64,000 nt of DNA from Hyaloscypha bicolor E (lineage: Eukaryota; Ascomycota; Leotiomycetes; Helotiales; Hyaloscyphaceae): NCBI RefSeq assembly GCF_002865645.1, contig NW_020194677.1, positions 310,001 to 374,000 on the forward strand, read 5' to 3'. The stretch's first letter is position 1, and each line of letters begins with the position of its first letter. Shown here one piece after another: positions 45,013 to 56,790 of the stretch. Position numbers and translations under genes: made by a program. Under the pieces are notes generated by a model. It saw nothing but the letters and a program-made list of their open reading frames with translations. It made no database searches and was not told where the DNA came from.

Positions 45013-46824
45013 CTATAGCTCATCTTTCGCCATAGAATACCTCGCTGTCTTTTCCCCTGGATTTCTCAAACGGAAAGCTTCTGCAGAGTGTCTCTTAACC
45101 AGCACACTCAAGGTCCCACCTGCCGCAATAGATGAAGTTTTCTTCCCCAAGAGTCTTGGGTCTCCGGATTTCAGGCCTTCCTTATAGCTCATCGCACTAG
45201 AATTGTACCAATTCGCCTCCTTCAAAAGTTGCTCACGGGACCGCAAGTCATCGTCATCAACGAGAATCTTCTGCGCCGTTTCGATGTCCATCCTCCCCGC
45301 CCACAAATCATACACATCCCAAGCTTGCTTTGCCTGTGGCGCTGAACCTTCTGGCCCTTCATAGTAGAATATTTCTTCCAGCGATGCAGACATGTGGATG
45401 TCTTGGTCTGCAGCATTGAACAGAATTACGACTTGATCCCCGCCGGCGAGCTGGCCAGTCCACAAATGTGTCTCGCCCATTCCATACTTGTCTTTCTTGA
45501 CATTCGTATCGCGAAGTGCGAGATTAACAGCGAGGCCAAGTGGATCTTGGCTTATTGCAATGATTGCTGGATTGTTGAGTATCGTGAGAGTTGTTGGGGA
45601 CATTGTACGCAGATCATGGCCCATGAGCAATGGCGACTTTAATGCAGCCCACATGGAGAAATGCGCTTTGTACTGGATTTATCGATTAATCTCAGATTTC
45701 CCGGAATTCTTTCACAAATCATTGGAACGTTATTACCTCATCATCTGTCATGCCTCCATTTCCCACTTCGAGCATATCAAGATCGTTCCAGCCTCCGGGC
45801 TGTGCACGATCTGAGAATGCGGAGACTCGGTTCATTATGCTCAAAACAGAGCAGTGAGTGCCTTCGCATTGTCAGAACGCTCGAAGAGTGCATGGAAGAA
45901 CGTGCAAACTGACCTGGTGCAATGCAATGCGGATCTTTCGCATCACCACAACTGCAAAGTGCGTCTGGCCTAGTGAACGCATCGTATATGTCGCCCGACA
46001 TTCTCCACGAATTTGCAAGAGACATTCCCCACTGTATTGCTCGTCAGCTTCATAATTCAGGCCCAGTCCTCACGCACATTGCAGCCATTTGTGTAATAAG
46101 GACAAAGAAGCTCACCGTGTGGACATAATCTTCTCCCCAGTTGGATAAGCTATACAATATAGGTCTTCCTGTGGCATTCAGAGCTTTCCACATTACATCG
46201 TATCGATTGTACGATATCTGGGGCGTGCCAAACCTGCCCATATGATAGCAGTTGTCATATTTCAGATAATCCACACCCCACGATGCGAATGCCTGCGCAT
46301 CCTGACTCTCGAAATCCAACGAGCCAGCTGGAATGATTAGCACCTTTCGAAACTTGCTCCTCATCGGGTATTAATCGCCTACCAAACCTCGCACACGTCA
46401 TCTCCCCAGCACTGGAATACATCCCGAAAAGTAACCCAAGAGCGTGAATGTCATCAGCCACCGCTTTCATACCGCGAGGAAACTTCTTCCGATCTGCAAG
46501 GAGCCATTGGTCTGAGTCTCTACGTCCGGCCGACCAGCAGTCATCTAGAACAACGTATGTGTAACCTACGTCCCGGAGGCCAGAGCTGACGAGCTTGTCG
46601 GATGTGTCGAGGAGCAATGAGTCGGATACATCGCAGCCTAAAGAATTCCAATTATTCTCGAGCGTGTCAGCGCAGCCATGGGATGGATTGGAACAGACGA
46701 GAGGATATTTGGGCTTCTTGGAACTTACCCACCCTATTTGAGGCGTTCTTGCGAGACCGTTATTGACACCAATGGTGCTGCCAACGAGAAGTCCTACAAT
46801 GACGGAAACGCTCAGTGATGCCAT
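45013..46824 (-). CDS. GH27 alpha-galactosidase, secreted
   Basis: The enzyme cleaves terminal alpha-galactose from melibiose, raffinose or galactomannan. Six exons, 46824-46729, 46656-46383, 46327-46116, 46031-45914, 45861-45737 and 45672-45013, join in phase to give 494 residues. A signal peptide ([20 protein letters not shown]) points to secretion. GH27 motifs in order: [37 protein letters not shown] with the nucleophile at about D148, [17 protein letters not shown] with the acid/base at about D208, [18 protein letters not shown], and [16 protein letters not shown] beta-sandwich domain follows. Two acceptors are weak (CTCGAG and GCGAAG) but phase and homology support them. The sugar permease at 47854 is divergent from the same 1-kb region. 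No break is seen. Confidence 0.95.
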
Positions 46825-47853
46825 ACCGTGCGCAGTGGAATTGAAGCAAAATGGAAATTGGAAGAAGGAAAGCAAAGAATCTGAACGTCCTGTTGTAGAG
46901 ATCTTGCAGAACTGATAGCACAGGATGGAAGAAAATACGCAATGGAGAGGATCAGAAGCTCCCCCAACGTGGAAGCTCTGCTGGAGTGGGATGGATCCAC
47001 TTGAACTTCCCTTGCATTGACCCCATCTTTCTCACTATTGGTAGGTTTTCACACACTGCCGTGGAGATCGAAAGGCGGAATAACAAACTGCATGTGATTA
47101 TTTGAATCGGAGAAGCGAGGATACTAAGGTTCTTTCACCAATGGACTGTAATTTAACTTACCTTTCCTTGCCTGCTGCGTTGAAAGAGGCTGGCCTGGTC
47201 CAATTTTTTTTTGGGGCGTAGCCAGTAAAAAGGGACGTTCGGATAGCTGTTTACAGAGCTCCTCCGATCACGTCCAGTTGTTCGCCATTGCAGGTTTTCT
47301 ATTGAGATATCACCATGCGGGTTGCAGCCTTGCCCCGCCACCAGGAGCCCTTGGACAATGGACAAAGAGCGGGAAAGGCGGGAAAGGCGGCATCGACAGG
47401 CAAAGGCGGTCGACCCCGCATCGAGCCATCCGACTCGACCTCTCAAGGCCAATGGCGTCGGAATCGGCGGACATGGCACCTTATACAGACTTCAGTCCTT
47501 GAGACAAAGTTTTCTTTCGCGTGTTCTCGACTCATGAACGTCCTACAAGTTTAATCCACATGCCGAGACTCATCGGAAAACCCAGTCAAATGGCGAAAAT
47601 ATTGGGTCCCCACAGCCCGCGGCACAGTCCCCATGGGCAGCTTTCCAGGAAAGCAACTAGCATCCCAAGCATCGTGTTCCCCGCAACGCCTTTCGATGTC
47701 TTCGCATGGGCAGAGTCTTTGGGTTCCAAGCAGGGTGTATAAATCGACCCTGATGCCCGCCCAGAAGCAACTTCTTCCGACTTTGAAGTCCACTTCGTCT
47801 TCCTATTTGACGAGACTTCAAGCTTGACAGAGTCAACCTGCAACACATCCACG
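46825..47853. promoter_or_regulatory. Shared divergent promoter of alpha-galactosidase and sugar permease
   Basis: One kilobase separates the two start codons, and no gene is found in it. A poly-T tract (TTTTTTTTTT, about 47202) lies mid-way. Its GC-rich half (47330-47480) has overlapping open frames without domains. A shared regulatory region for catabolic genes is likely by arrangement, but I could not point to a specific operator. Confidence 0.5.
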
Positions 47854-49753
47854 ATGTCCGATCTCCCAACAGAGACCAGCAAGGCGGTGCAGCCCTCGCA
47901 CCTCGAGGCCATCACCTCTCCCAACGAGAAGATGGGCGAGGCTCAGATCATCGAGCAGGCCAAGGAAGCCACCGAGATCGAACATACGCTCTCGGTTGTG
48001 GAGTGCGTCAAAAACTACCCAATGGCCATTTTCTGGAGCATCATGGTTTCTATGTGCGTTGTGATGGAAGGTCTGCACCCCACATCCACATCCAGAATTC
48101 TCAGCTGACCAGCCACAGGCTACGATGTCTCTTTGATTGGAAACTTCTTCGCATACCCCACCTTTGCTAAGAAGTACGGGAACTATTATCCGGACATTGA
48201 TGGCGGAACTTATACTCTCACAGCTCCTTGGCAATCAGGTGTTGGGAATGCTTCCGGTGTTGGCGCTTTCTTTGGAGTTATGCTCAATGGCTGGCTCGTT
48301 GATTGGTATGGGCAGAAGAGAACACTTTTGGGCTCTCTCGTTGCGCTCGCTGCTTTTGTCCTCATTACTTTTTTCGCTCCTAACATTGGCACTCTGACTG
48401 CTGGAGAGGTTCTCTGTGGTCTGCCGTGGTACATTCTCCGAATTTCGGATGATTGAAGATCAACTGACAAGTTTACTCAGGGGCGTATTCGCATCTACAG
48501 CACCGGCTTATTCTTCGGAAGTGTTGCCACTCCAACTTCGAATCTATCTTACTTCCTACACCAATATGTAAGTACTCCCTGCCAACTTGCTTTGCTTCTG
48601 TTACGACTCCATGTTAAGCAGATTTTCCCGAACTAATGCGTCCAAGGTGCTTCATCATCGGTCAGCTCATCGCCGCTGGAGTTCTGAAGGGCCTCGTCAA
48701 CAACCCTACCGAATGGGGCTACAAAATCCCCTTCGCAATCCAATGGGTCTGGCCTGCTTTCCTCATACCACTCCTTTTATTCGCTCCAGAATCGCCGTGG
48801 CATCTAGTCCGCAAGGGTCGCTTCGACGAAGCAGAACATTCTCTCCGTCGCCTGCAGAGAAAATCAGCCCCCATCGACCCAAAAGCTACGCTAGCTGCTA
48901 TCATCTACACCGATAACCTTGAGAAGGAATTAACAGTTGGCACACATTACAGAGATTGCTTCAAGGGCACTGAGCTCAGACGCACGGAGATTGCTTGCTT
49001 CATATTCGCAGCCCAGGTTCTCAGTGGAGGGAACTTCGCGTACAACTCCACCTACTTCTTCAAGCAGATAGGGCTGGACTCCAATACAACCTACAAGTAA
49101 GTGCCCACCCTCCCCTCTCTTCAGAGTCTGAGCTTCAAGAATAACAAGGCTGATTCTGTACGCACAGGCTTAGCGTTGGCGGAACTGGCATGGCCCTTGT
49201 CGGGACTCTCATCTCCTGGTTCGCACTCATGCCCTACTTCGGTCGTCGCACCATCTACCTCTGGGGCATGGCAGCCATGTGCATCATCCTAATGCTCATC
49301 GGGATTCTCAACGTACACACGTCTAAACACTCCTTCGGCATGACGCAAGCCGTGCTTACCCTGGTTTGGACTTTCGTCTTCCAGCTCTCCGTCGGACAAC
49401 TTGGCTGGGGCGTACCCGCTGAGGTCGGGTCCACCCGCCTCAGGCAGAAAACCGTTTGCCTCGCACGAAACGCATATTATATTGTTGGAGTCGTGGCGAA
49501 TGCCCTAGAGCCATATTTTATGAATCCGACACAGTGGAATTTGAAGGGCTATACGGGGTTTGTGTGGGGTGGGACCACGTTTGTTATGCTTGTTTGGGGA
49601 TTCTTTCGTCTGCCGGAGACGCAGGGGAGGAGTTTTGATGAGCTGGATGTATTGTTTGCAAAGAAGGTGTCAGCGAGGAAGTTTAAGAGCACAGTTGTTG
49701 ATGCGTTTGATGAGTCTGAGACAGCCGGAATTGTGGGAAATGCAAGGGAGTAG
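47854..49753 (+). CDS. MFS sugar:proton symporter, alpha-glucoside (maltose) permease type
   Basis: A 12-helix major-facilitator sugar transporter of the plasma membrane. Exons 47854-48070, 48119-48428, 48481-48567, 48647-49096 and 49168-49753 join in phase to give 549 residues, usual for the family. Diagnostic features are MEGYDVSLIGNFFAYPTFAKKYG near the start, LVDWYGQKRTLLG after helix 2, APESPWHLVRKGRFDEAEHSLRRL in the central loop, FGRRTIYLWG after helix 8 and PETQGRSFDELDVLF at the end. PESPW.LVRKG and the long cytosolic N-terminus are typical of fungal MAL-type permeases for maltose, trehalose and other alpha-glucosides. Divergent arrangement with the GH27 gene suggests uptake of alpha-galactosides or their products. 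Substrate is inferred. Confidence 0.93.
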
Positions 49754-51347
49754 TAGAAAGTGCATCCTGCGCTGGCCATGGCTAGATTACTTTATACTCA
49801 AAGGGAGAATAGTATAGCTTTGGACAAGACACAGTGTTTCTACGCTACGTTTAATGATCCCCTGTTATGCAGTTATTGATGATTGTATGATTTGAGTTCA
49901 ATGAACCCCATGAAACTCCGTCGCTAATTGATTCTTGGATCTCACTGGAAGAAGCTGAAGTTAAAGTTTCCCAAGAACTGAGTCCAGATTTGAGGATCAT
50001 GAGTAAATCTCATATATTTGGTGTAGAAGTATTTATATGGCTCTTTCTCAGTTGCTACTTGAATTCGGTCAAGCTGGAAATGATTAGCCTACCGAGGCCC
50101 ACAATGAACAGCCCCACCTTTCTAACACGACCTTTCCTACAGCAAATTGGCTAATTTTCGTAGCAATTTACTATTATAGTCTGCGCCGAAACTGGATCTC
50201 TCCAAAGTCCACTTCGGCCTTTGGACATGAGCGGTCGCTACTCTAACCTTAGTCAAGCCCTGGGCCCTGAGCACGCTGATAAGTCAGCTGGATCATGCTC
50301 AAGGGGATCCTCTTTTGGGCCCCTGGCGAATAAGCTATAGTTTCTATGTTGTCTAAATATACATATTACTAATGTTTGTTAGTCTGGAATACAGCCACCT
50401 CTGTGAACCTATCAAGATGCCGTGATGATGTTTAGGAGGGAATCGATTTTGACTCCACTGTCCACCCAAGCCACACAGAACGACGACCGAGCCTCCCGCA
50501 TACCGAACTTCACATCTCCAAGCTGTCAAGCACTCATTCAACGTCTCTTACCTGTATAGCCTGCGACGAACTTTAACTCACAAAATTCCATTTCCGTCTT
50601 CGCACCGGAGTAGTCGCTGCTTTAAGTTGAGCTGAACCCTGAGCACGTCAGGGAATTGAATTTCTCGACCGAGTTATCGAATAGAAAGATTATCGACGAC
50701 ATAATAAACCTCTTACTATGCTTAGCCGAGCCTGAGATCTCACTGAGCAGCCAGGAGCTGTACGGAATTGAATACGCTTGGACTGAAAAGCCAAATGCCA
50801 GTGGTTTAGGCGCTCTAAATGGCCCCTTGTTTCTTGCATGGTAGCTTATACTTTGGACGAACCCCCAGCGCTACGTCGAGATCTTTTGTGATTGCGGTCA
50901 AACCCGACGCTCTCAGGCTGCTTTGCCAGAATACCACCATGCCCAATTTAAGAAGTGAGATAATGAAGTATAAAATGTACAGTGCGCAATGTCAAGTGCA
51001 ATGGTGATGTGAGCCTACAGGGAGGGGTCTTAGGCCTCCGTACCATTTGAATGATCTCTGCAAGCCACATTTGTTAACCATCACTAACCCGAGTCACATT
51101 AAGCTACGCAACACAGTCTCGATATCGGCATCTCGGTGCATGGCAACGGGATAAATCCACAAAGGTTCTCAGCGAAGAAGAAAAATGCCTCCGACTGGTT
51201 ACTTGGTAACCGCTGGACCCGCTCGGATTAAGGTGCCGGGTCGGAAGTGGGGGTAGGTACGGATACGGAGTTGGATGGCAACCTCTGAAATATCTTCAAA
51301 TTCCCACCAACTTTTCTATCCTTTCGAGCATCCTTTCCTTGGCTCTC
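49754..51347. other. 1.6-kb intergenic region between two transporters
   Basis: No gene found. Two diverged copies of one segment seem present, at about 50165-50275 and 50558-50650. Both run from GCCTGCG/CTGCGCC through CGNAC..., a GGAGTAGTCGCT/GAGCGGTCGCT word, to CCCTGAGCACG. The rest has short frames without domains. Confidence 0.5.
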
Positions 51348-53260
51348 ATGTATAGTGAAGTTATGGTTTCCGATCAATTAGACGATAATGGATCTTCAGA
51401 TGCAGAGAAGAAGGCTCTTTCGCCACCCTCCGATGTGCAAACGGCGATGATGCAGGAATTGGCTCCACTTTCCGTTCAAGACACTTCGGCGAGTACTGCC
51501 GGAGAGGTATCGATAAAGCAAGTTGCTCCGTTAGTGTTAGTTTTAACGGGAGCAACGTTTCTAAATGTAAGTTATTCTCCACCATCCCAGACCCCTCTTC
51601 TAACCGGCTCAGACCATCTCGGCTCAATCTGTAGTCATCATCCTCCCAGCTATAAGCAGAGACCTCAACATCCCTGAAACCAGACAGCAATGGATAGTCT
51701 CTGCCTACGCTTTAACTTCTGCAGCATTCCTCCTCCTTTGCGGAAAACTGGCTGATGTTTACGGGAAACGATTCTTGTTCATCCTTGGGTGCTTCTGGAT
51801 CACTGCTACGACCCTCGGAGCAGCTTTCTCTCCCGTTGAAGTTTGCATTTATATTATGCGAGCTTTGCAAGGACTTGTAAGGAATAAATTCAAACGAGAA
51901 GAGCCTATTTGCTGATATGAATCAGGGAGCTGCAATCACAATACCCACCGCCATTGGCATTATTGGACACACGATACCACCAGGACGTGTGAAGAACTAC
52001 AGTTTTGCGTTCTTCTCTGGCGGAGCACCCATTGGTCAGGTCATGGGAAATATCTTAGTCAGTGATCTTTCTCTAATTCACTGTACCGCGCTTACTTGGC
52101 ATACCTAGGGTGGACTTATCTCCGAGTGGACCAACTGGAAAGTTGTCTTCTTCGTTATAGCAGGGGCCGCCTTCATCGCCGGCGTAACATCAATATTCGT
52201 TATTCCAAAGGAGCCCTCCAGGAAGAACGACACTGCCGACCATCCCCGAGCCTCTAATGTTGACTGGATTGGCGCATTTTTCTTCACCTCTGGACTGCTT
52301 CTCCTTCTCATAGCCTTATCCGAAGGCGTTTCCCTAGGCTGGGATACTCCACTCGTAATCACTGTCCTGATTGTATCATTCCTTTTCCTAGTCATATTCA
52401 TCCTCTGGCAGCATCACCTTGAGAAAAAGGCGGACCCTGGCCAGGAACCACTCATGCGGATATCGGTCTTTAAGGTTGGCAGGTTTTCGGCCGCGATGGT
52501 AATTGTCTGTATATTTTCGGCTGGGTTCACAAATTTTCTTATATATTCAACCTATTTGTAAGCTGGATCAACTACTGTCAGGCTGAATAGATGTTAACCT
52601 TGCAACAGCTATCAAGATTATCAGGGGCAATCACCAATACAAACGACACTTCGATACATACCTCTCGGCATTGTCGGCAGTAAGTGAAATTCCCCCTTCC
52701 AATCTTCCATCGAAGCTAACAGAAGCGCAGTCCTCAGCACAGCAGGTTCCGGCTATCTCCTCGACCGCATCCGAGGAAACTACATCCTAATCTTCGGTCT
52801 CGGTTGCGCAACAATCGCCAACCTCCTCTTCGCAGTCCCGATCCCGCCATCAACAAGCTACTTCGCCTACGGCATGCCAGCCATGGCCCTCGCCGCCTTC
52901 GGAGCGGACACAGTCTACCCCTGTCTCGGGCTCTTCACAACGCAATCACTGCCTCGAAAAGATCAAGGTGTTGCTGGAGCAATGTTCCAAACAGTGGCGG
53001 GAATTGGCAGATCGATGCTCCTACCAATCACTTCGCTTGTTCAGTCTGCTGTTCAAAAGAAGTGGGGTAGAAATGGAGTAGGGCAGAAGCAGTCATTTTT
53101 GGAAGGACTGAGGGCGGTGGAGTGGTTTTGTGTTGCTTGTATGGGGACAGCACTGTTGGTGACTGTGTTTGGGTTGAGGAATATTGGGAAGATTGGACTG
53201 CTAAAGAAATTGGGGAATGTGCAGTCTGCGGCAAAACCAAAAGATGAGGAAACGAGATAG
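51348..53260 (+). CDS. MFS transporter, drug:H+ antiporter (DHA2-like) type
   Basis: Exons 51348-51566, 51613-51876, 51926-52057, 52109-52557, 52609-52679 and 52731-53260 join in phase to give 554 residues; ATG 51363 is an alternative start. After a polar N-terminus (about 60 residues) the membrane part starts at VAPLVLVLTGATFLNTISAQSVVIILPAIS. QQWIVSAYALTSAAFLLLCGKLADVYGKR holds the MFS signature between helices 2 and 3. The number and spacing of hydrophobic spans suggests 14 helices, and SWTNWKVVFFV-like WTNWKVVFFVIAGAAF is typical of DHA2 exporters. Such proteins export toxins, drugs or metabolites; no substrate can be inferred and no biosynthetic cluster lies beside it. The reading is intact. 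Confidence 0.9.
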
Positions 53261-54680
53261 AGATTTTTTTTTTCATAATTTAGAATAATAAAGACGATTT
53301 TGATCTTCCGGATGCCGATTTAGTTGAATGAGATGTGTCGGCGGGGAAATTGAAATATTACAGTCCAAGCCATCAAACTCCCTCTCTTGACGCCCACGCC
53401 AGGCCTTGGCGTCGGGCGTTCAATTTTGGACATCATGTGGCAAAAGATATTGCGCTCTTAATGTCTGGAGCACGGTGTGGTAGAGGCCTAAAGCACTCCC
53501 GCACCGCCATTTTCAAGTTCGGCGGCTATGCCAGTCGATGCCGCATGAATTTTCTCGGAATGACTCAAAAATAACTGTAGAGAAAGCTAGGAACATTAAT
53601 AACCTTGCATCATGCTCTTGACTCCTCCACTTGTTCGAATGCCAAGATATATTACGTGCTTCCCCAATATTTGAATTATCTGTTCACTTGATGTAGACGT
53701 CTAAATGTTGGCATCCGTGAAGGAAGACGAGTGGTGTGACATGCGGAAGACACGGCTTTTCTGGAGGTGAGGTTGAAGTGAAAATAAGATTAAAGTATGA
53801 CATAGATGCCCATTTTATGGCTGGGACTGAGAATTGAGTCGTCGACTGTAGTTTTTTGAGAAAGAAGAGACAGGAGCTATTGAATAAGGTCTCAGACGGC
53901 GCGACCGTTTCCGGCAGCGCCTTCAAATATGTTTTTGTGACGATCAAAACCGAAAAACGCTCTCCGCATACCCCCCATGAATTGTTTGAGAGCTTCCGTG
54001 TTTTCTTTCCCAATGCTGAGCTGATCCAACGTGTAGGGGGCAAAGTTAGGGTATCACGTGCTGCAAGATCCCCTGAAATGATCTGATGCAGGGGCACTGC
54101 GGATCCCCCTGGTGGCGTACTTCAGGGCGTGAGACAACATATTTTAGCCCCACACCAACCCCTCCTCCCCAAACACTTTCTCAACATTTCGTCCCAAGAT
54201 CAATTAAATGTAGTACGGACTGAGGGGTCACATAAACTCATAATTGAAGTTCTACAGAAATACCCTACCGCTCGAAGCTGGTCATGATAGTACCTGCATT
54301 CCTGACTTACGTTTCTACTCATAAGACATGCGAAGTGGGATGGCATTGCGGGGCGAAACAGTCGAAACCGACTTATAGTACGCAGCAACCGGCTTCCTCG
54401 GACAATTATTTTCCCCCCCTATCGACATGTAGTTTATGACGTAATTTCAACGTTTCATGGTCCAATACTCTGTCTTGTTCCCGTTTGCTCGTGAAAAATC
54501 GTACGACTTGCGCCAACACGTGGTTGCGAGGTATATGGTGAGGCTCAGGTGATGTACCTTTGAATCACCACATCTCGAAAAATTTTCAGCTTAAAAGAAA
54601 AGGATCCCTTTCCACTACTTGGGTATGTTAATAAACACATACCTGAACCACTTTCATCACCCAAAACACCAACTTTCAAA
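53261..54680. other. 1.4-kb intergenic region before the oleate hydratase
   Basis: No gene. Open frames at 53335-53574 and 53684-54097 overlap on both strands and show no domain. The last part holds the oleate hydratase promoter. Confidence 0.5.
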
Positions 54681-56433
54681 ATGCCTCACGCATATCATGA
54701 GGGCCAGCAGGTCAGAAAGCCCGAAGAGATAAATGCTTACCTTGTCGGCGGAGGTATTGCATCCCTCGCAGCAGCGGTTCACCTTATCCAAGATGCAAAA
54801 GTGCCTGCTAGTCAAATCCACATCCTCGAGTCTGGCCCATTGCCAGGTGGATCAATGGACGGAGCTGGAATTGCGGAAACTGGGTACATTTTACGCAGCG
54901 GCCGGATGCTTAACTTCAGCTATCTTTGCACTTATGAATTGCTTTCAAAAGTTCCGTCTCTGAAAGACTCAGCCAAGACCGTCAAGCAGGAACTCGATGA
55001 GTTCAATGCCATACCTGACAACAAGACGAATGCCCATGCGAGACTTATTGCAAAGGGCGAGAAGGGACCGGAGATCGTGGATGTTTCTCATATGGGTTTA
55101 AATACGAAGGAGAGAGCAGATCTACTCCGTGTTGCTGCTGAGACGGAGAAGCAGTTGGGAACGAAGAGGATCAATGAATGTTTTACTAAAGAGTTCTTCG
55201 ACACGAAGTTTTGGTATATGTGGGATACAATGTAAGCAACCGAACCTTCTTCATCATTCAGTGAGTTGACAGCAAGTAGGTTTGCTTTCCAACCATGGCA
55301 CAGTGCAGTGGAATTCAAGCGGTATCTGCACCGCTTCATCCAAGAGTTTCCAAGGATCAATTCACTCACAGGAGTAGATCGTACATCCTACAATCAATAC
55401 GACTCCATCATCCTCCCAATTGAAACTTATCTCAAAGCTCAAGGCGTCCAATTCCTCTATGGTTCGTTTTTTCGCCCAGAAGTTTTCACGGAGCTGACCA
55501 TATCTAGACATCAAAGTCAATTCTCTCTCCTTCTACCCCGGCCCCGCCATCACCGTCTCAGAAATCCACTTCGCATCAAGCAAGACTGGCGCCACAGGCG
55601 TAATTCACGTCGAAGCCCACGACCTCGTCTTCCTCACCCTCGGTTCAATGACAGCCTGCTCCTCGCTCGGCACCAACGCCACGCCCCCCGAGCCCCTCCC
55701 CGCCGCCGAAGAGGCTTTGACCGCCCCAGACGGAGCCTGGCAGCTATGGTCTTCCCTCGCAAACCCATCTCTTAACCCCCACTCCTCAGCTTTTGGCAAT
55801 CCCGCGAACTTCTACACTCGGATTCCGGAGAGCAATTGGCTTTCCTTCACAGTCACGCTCAAAACCCCGGAATTCTTGGAGAAACTAGAAGTCGTAACGG
55901 GCAATAAAGCAGGCACAGGAGCATTGGTAACGTTCAAAGACAGCAATTGGCTCATGAGCATCGTGGTCCCTCACCAGCCTCACTTCCTCAATCAACCTGA
56001 AAACGTGCAAGTCTTTTGGGGCTACGGACTCTTCCCTGACAAAGTGGGAAATATCATCCAGAAACCAATGTCTGAATGCACCGGCGCTGAGATACTCCAA
56101 GAGCTACTTGGACACCTGAATTTCCCCGAACAGCCTACTTTGGAGAACGCCATCACAATCCCGTGCATGATGCCGTATATAACGGCGCAGTTTTTGACAA
56201 GGAAGCATGGCGATAGGCCAGAGGTTGTCCCAAAGGGGAGCACGAATTTGGCGCTCATGGGCCAGTTTGTTGAGATTCCGAAGGATACAGTGTTCACGGT
56301 TGAGTATAGTGTGCGCTGTGCGCAGGTGGCGGTGCATGAATTAATGGGAACGAAGGAGAAGCCGAAAGATATTTACATGGGAGAGCATAATGTTAAGGTT
56401 TTGGTTGAGGCGTTGAGGATGTTGCTGACTTGA
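54681..56433 (+). CDS. Oleate hydratase (myosin-cross-reactive-antigen family)
   Basis: FAD-dependent enzyme that adds water to the cis-9 double bond of oleate or linoleate to give 10-hydroxy fatty acids; also called MCRA. Exons 54681-55231, 55280-55461 and 55508-56433 join in phase to give 552 residues. The FAD fold starts at INAYLVGGGIASLAAAVHLI (about 17-36), followed by ILESGPLPGGSMDGAG. Then come [48 protein letters not shown] and VFLTLGSMTACSSLGTN, which are characteristic of the family. C-terminal CMMPYITAQFL and NLALMGQFVEIPKD complete the substrate cap. There is no signal peptide. The gene is intact. Bacterial homologues are better known; presence in fungi is established but functions there are poorly studied. 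Confidence 0.92.
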
Positions 56434-56790
56434 AAGAGGGGGAAGTTGAATTGCTCCACTCGTTGATAAAGGGTGCGAGGTTCGGCGTTTACGGGATTTG
56501 TTATTGTGTAAATGAGTTTATGTAAATCGAGTAAAATAAATTACGATGTCCAAACCATTTTCGAAACAATCAGATGTTATGCGAGTGAATCTCAGCGTCC
56601 CCCCCGTAAATACATATCGACGAGACTATGTGCAAAAGGAAAGCAGAAGGCCGGAACTTCGCGGAGAATATATACAAAGAAGGAAAGACGGAGAACACGA
56701 TAAAAAAGTTGCGCAAAAAGTCCCACCGTCTGGTAATCAAACGACGGTCCCTTCTTGCCACCCACAAAGCCCATCACTCGCTCAATTAGC
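56434..56790. other. Convergent intergenic region
   Basis: About 360 bases between the oleate hydratase stop and the chitinase stop; these genes converge here, so it holds both 3' UTRs. Nothing else is recognised. Confidence 0.6.
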
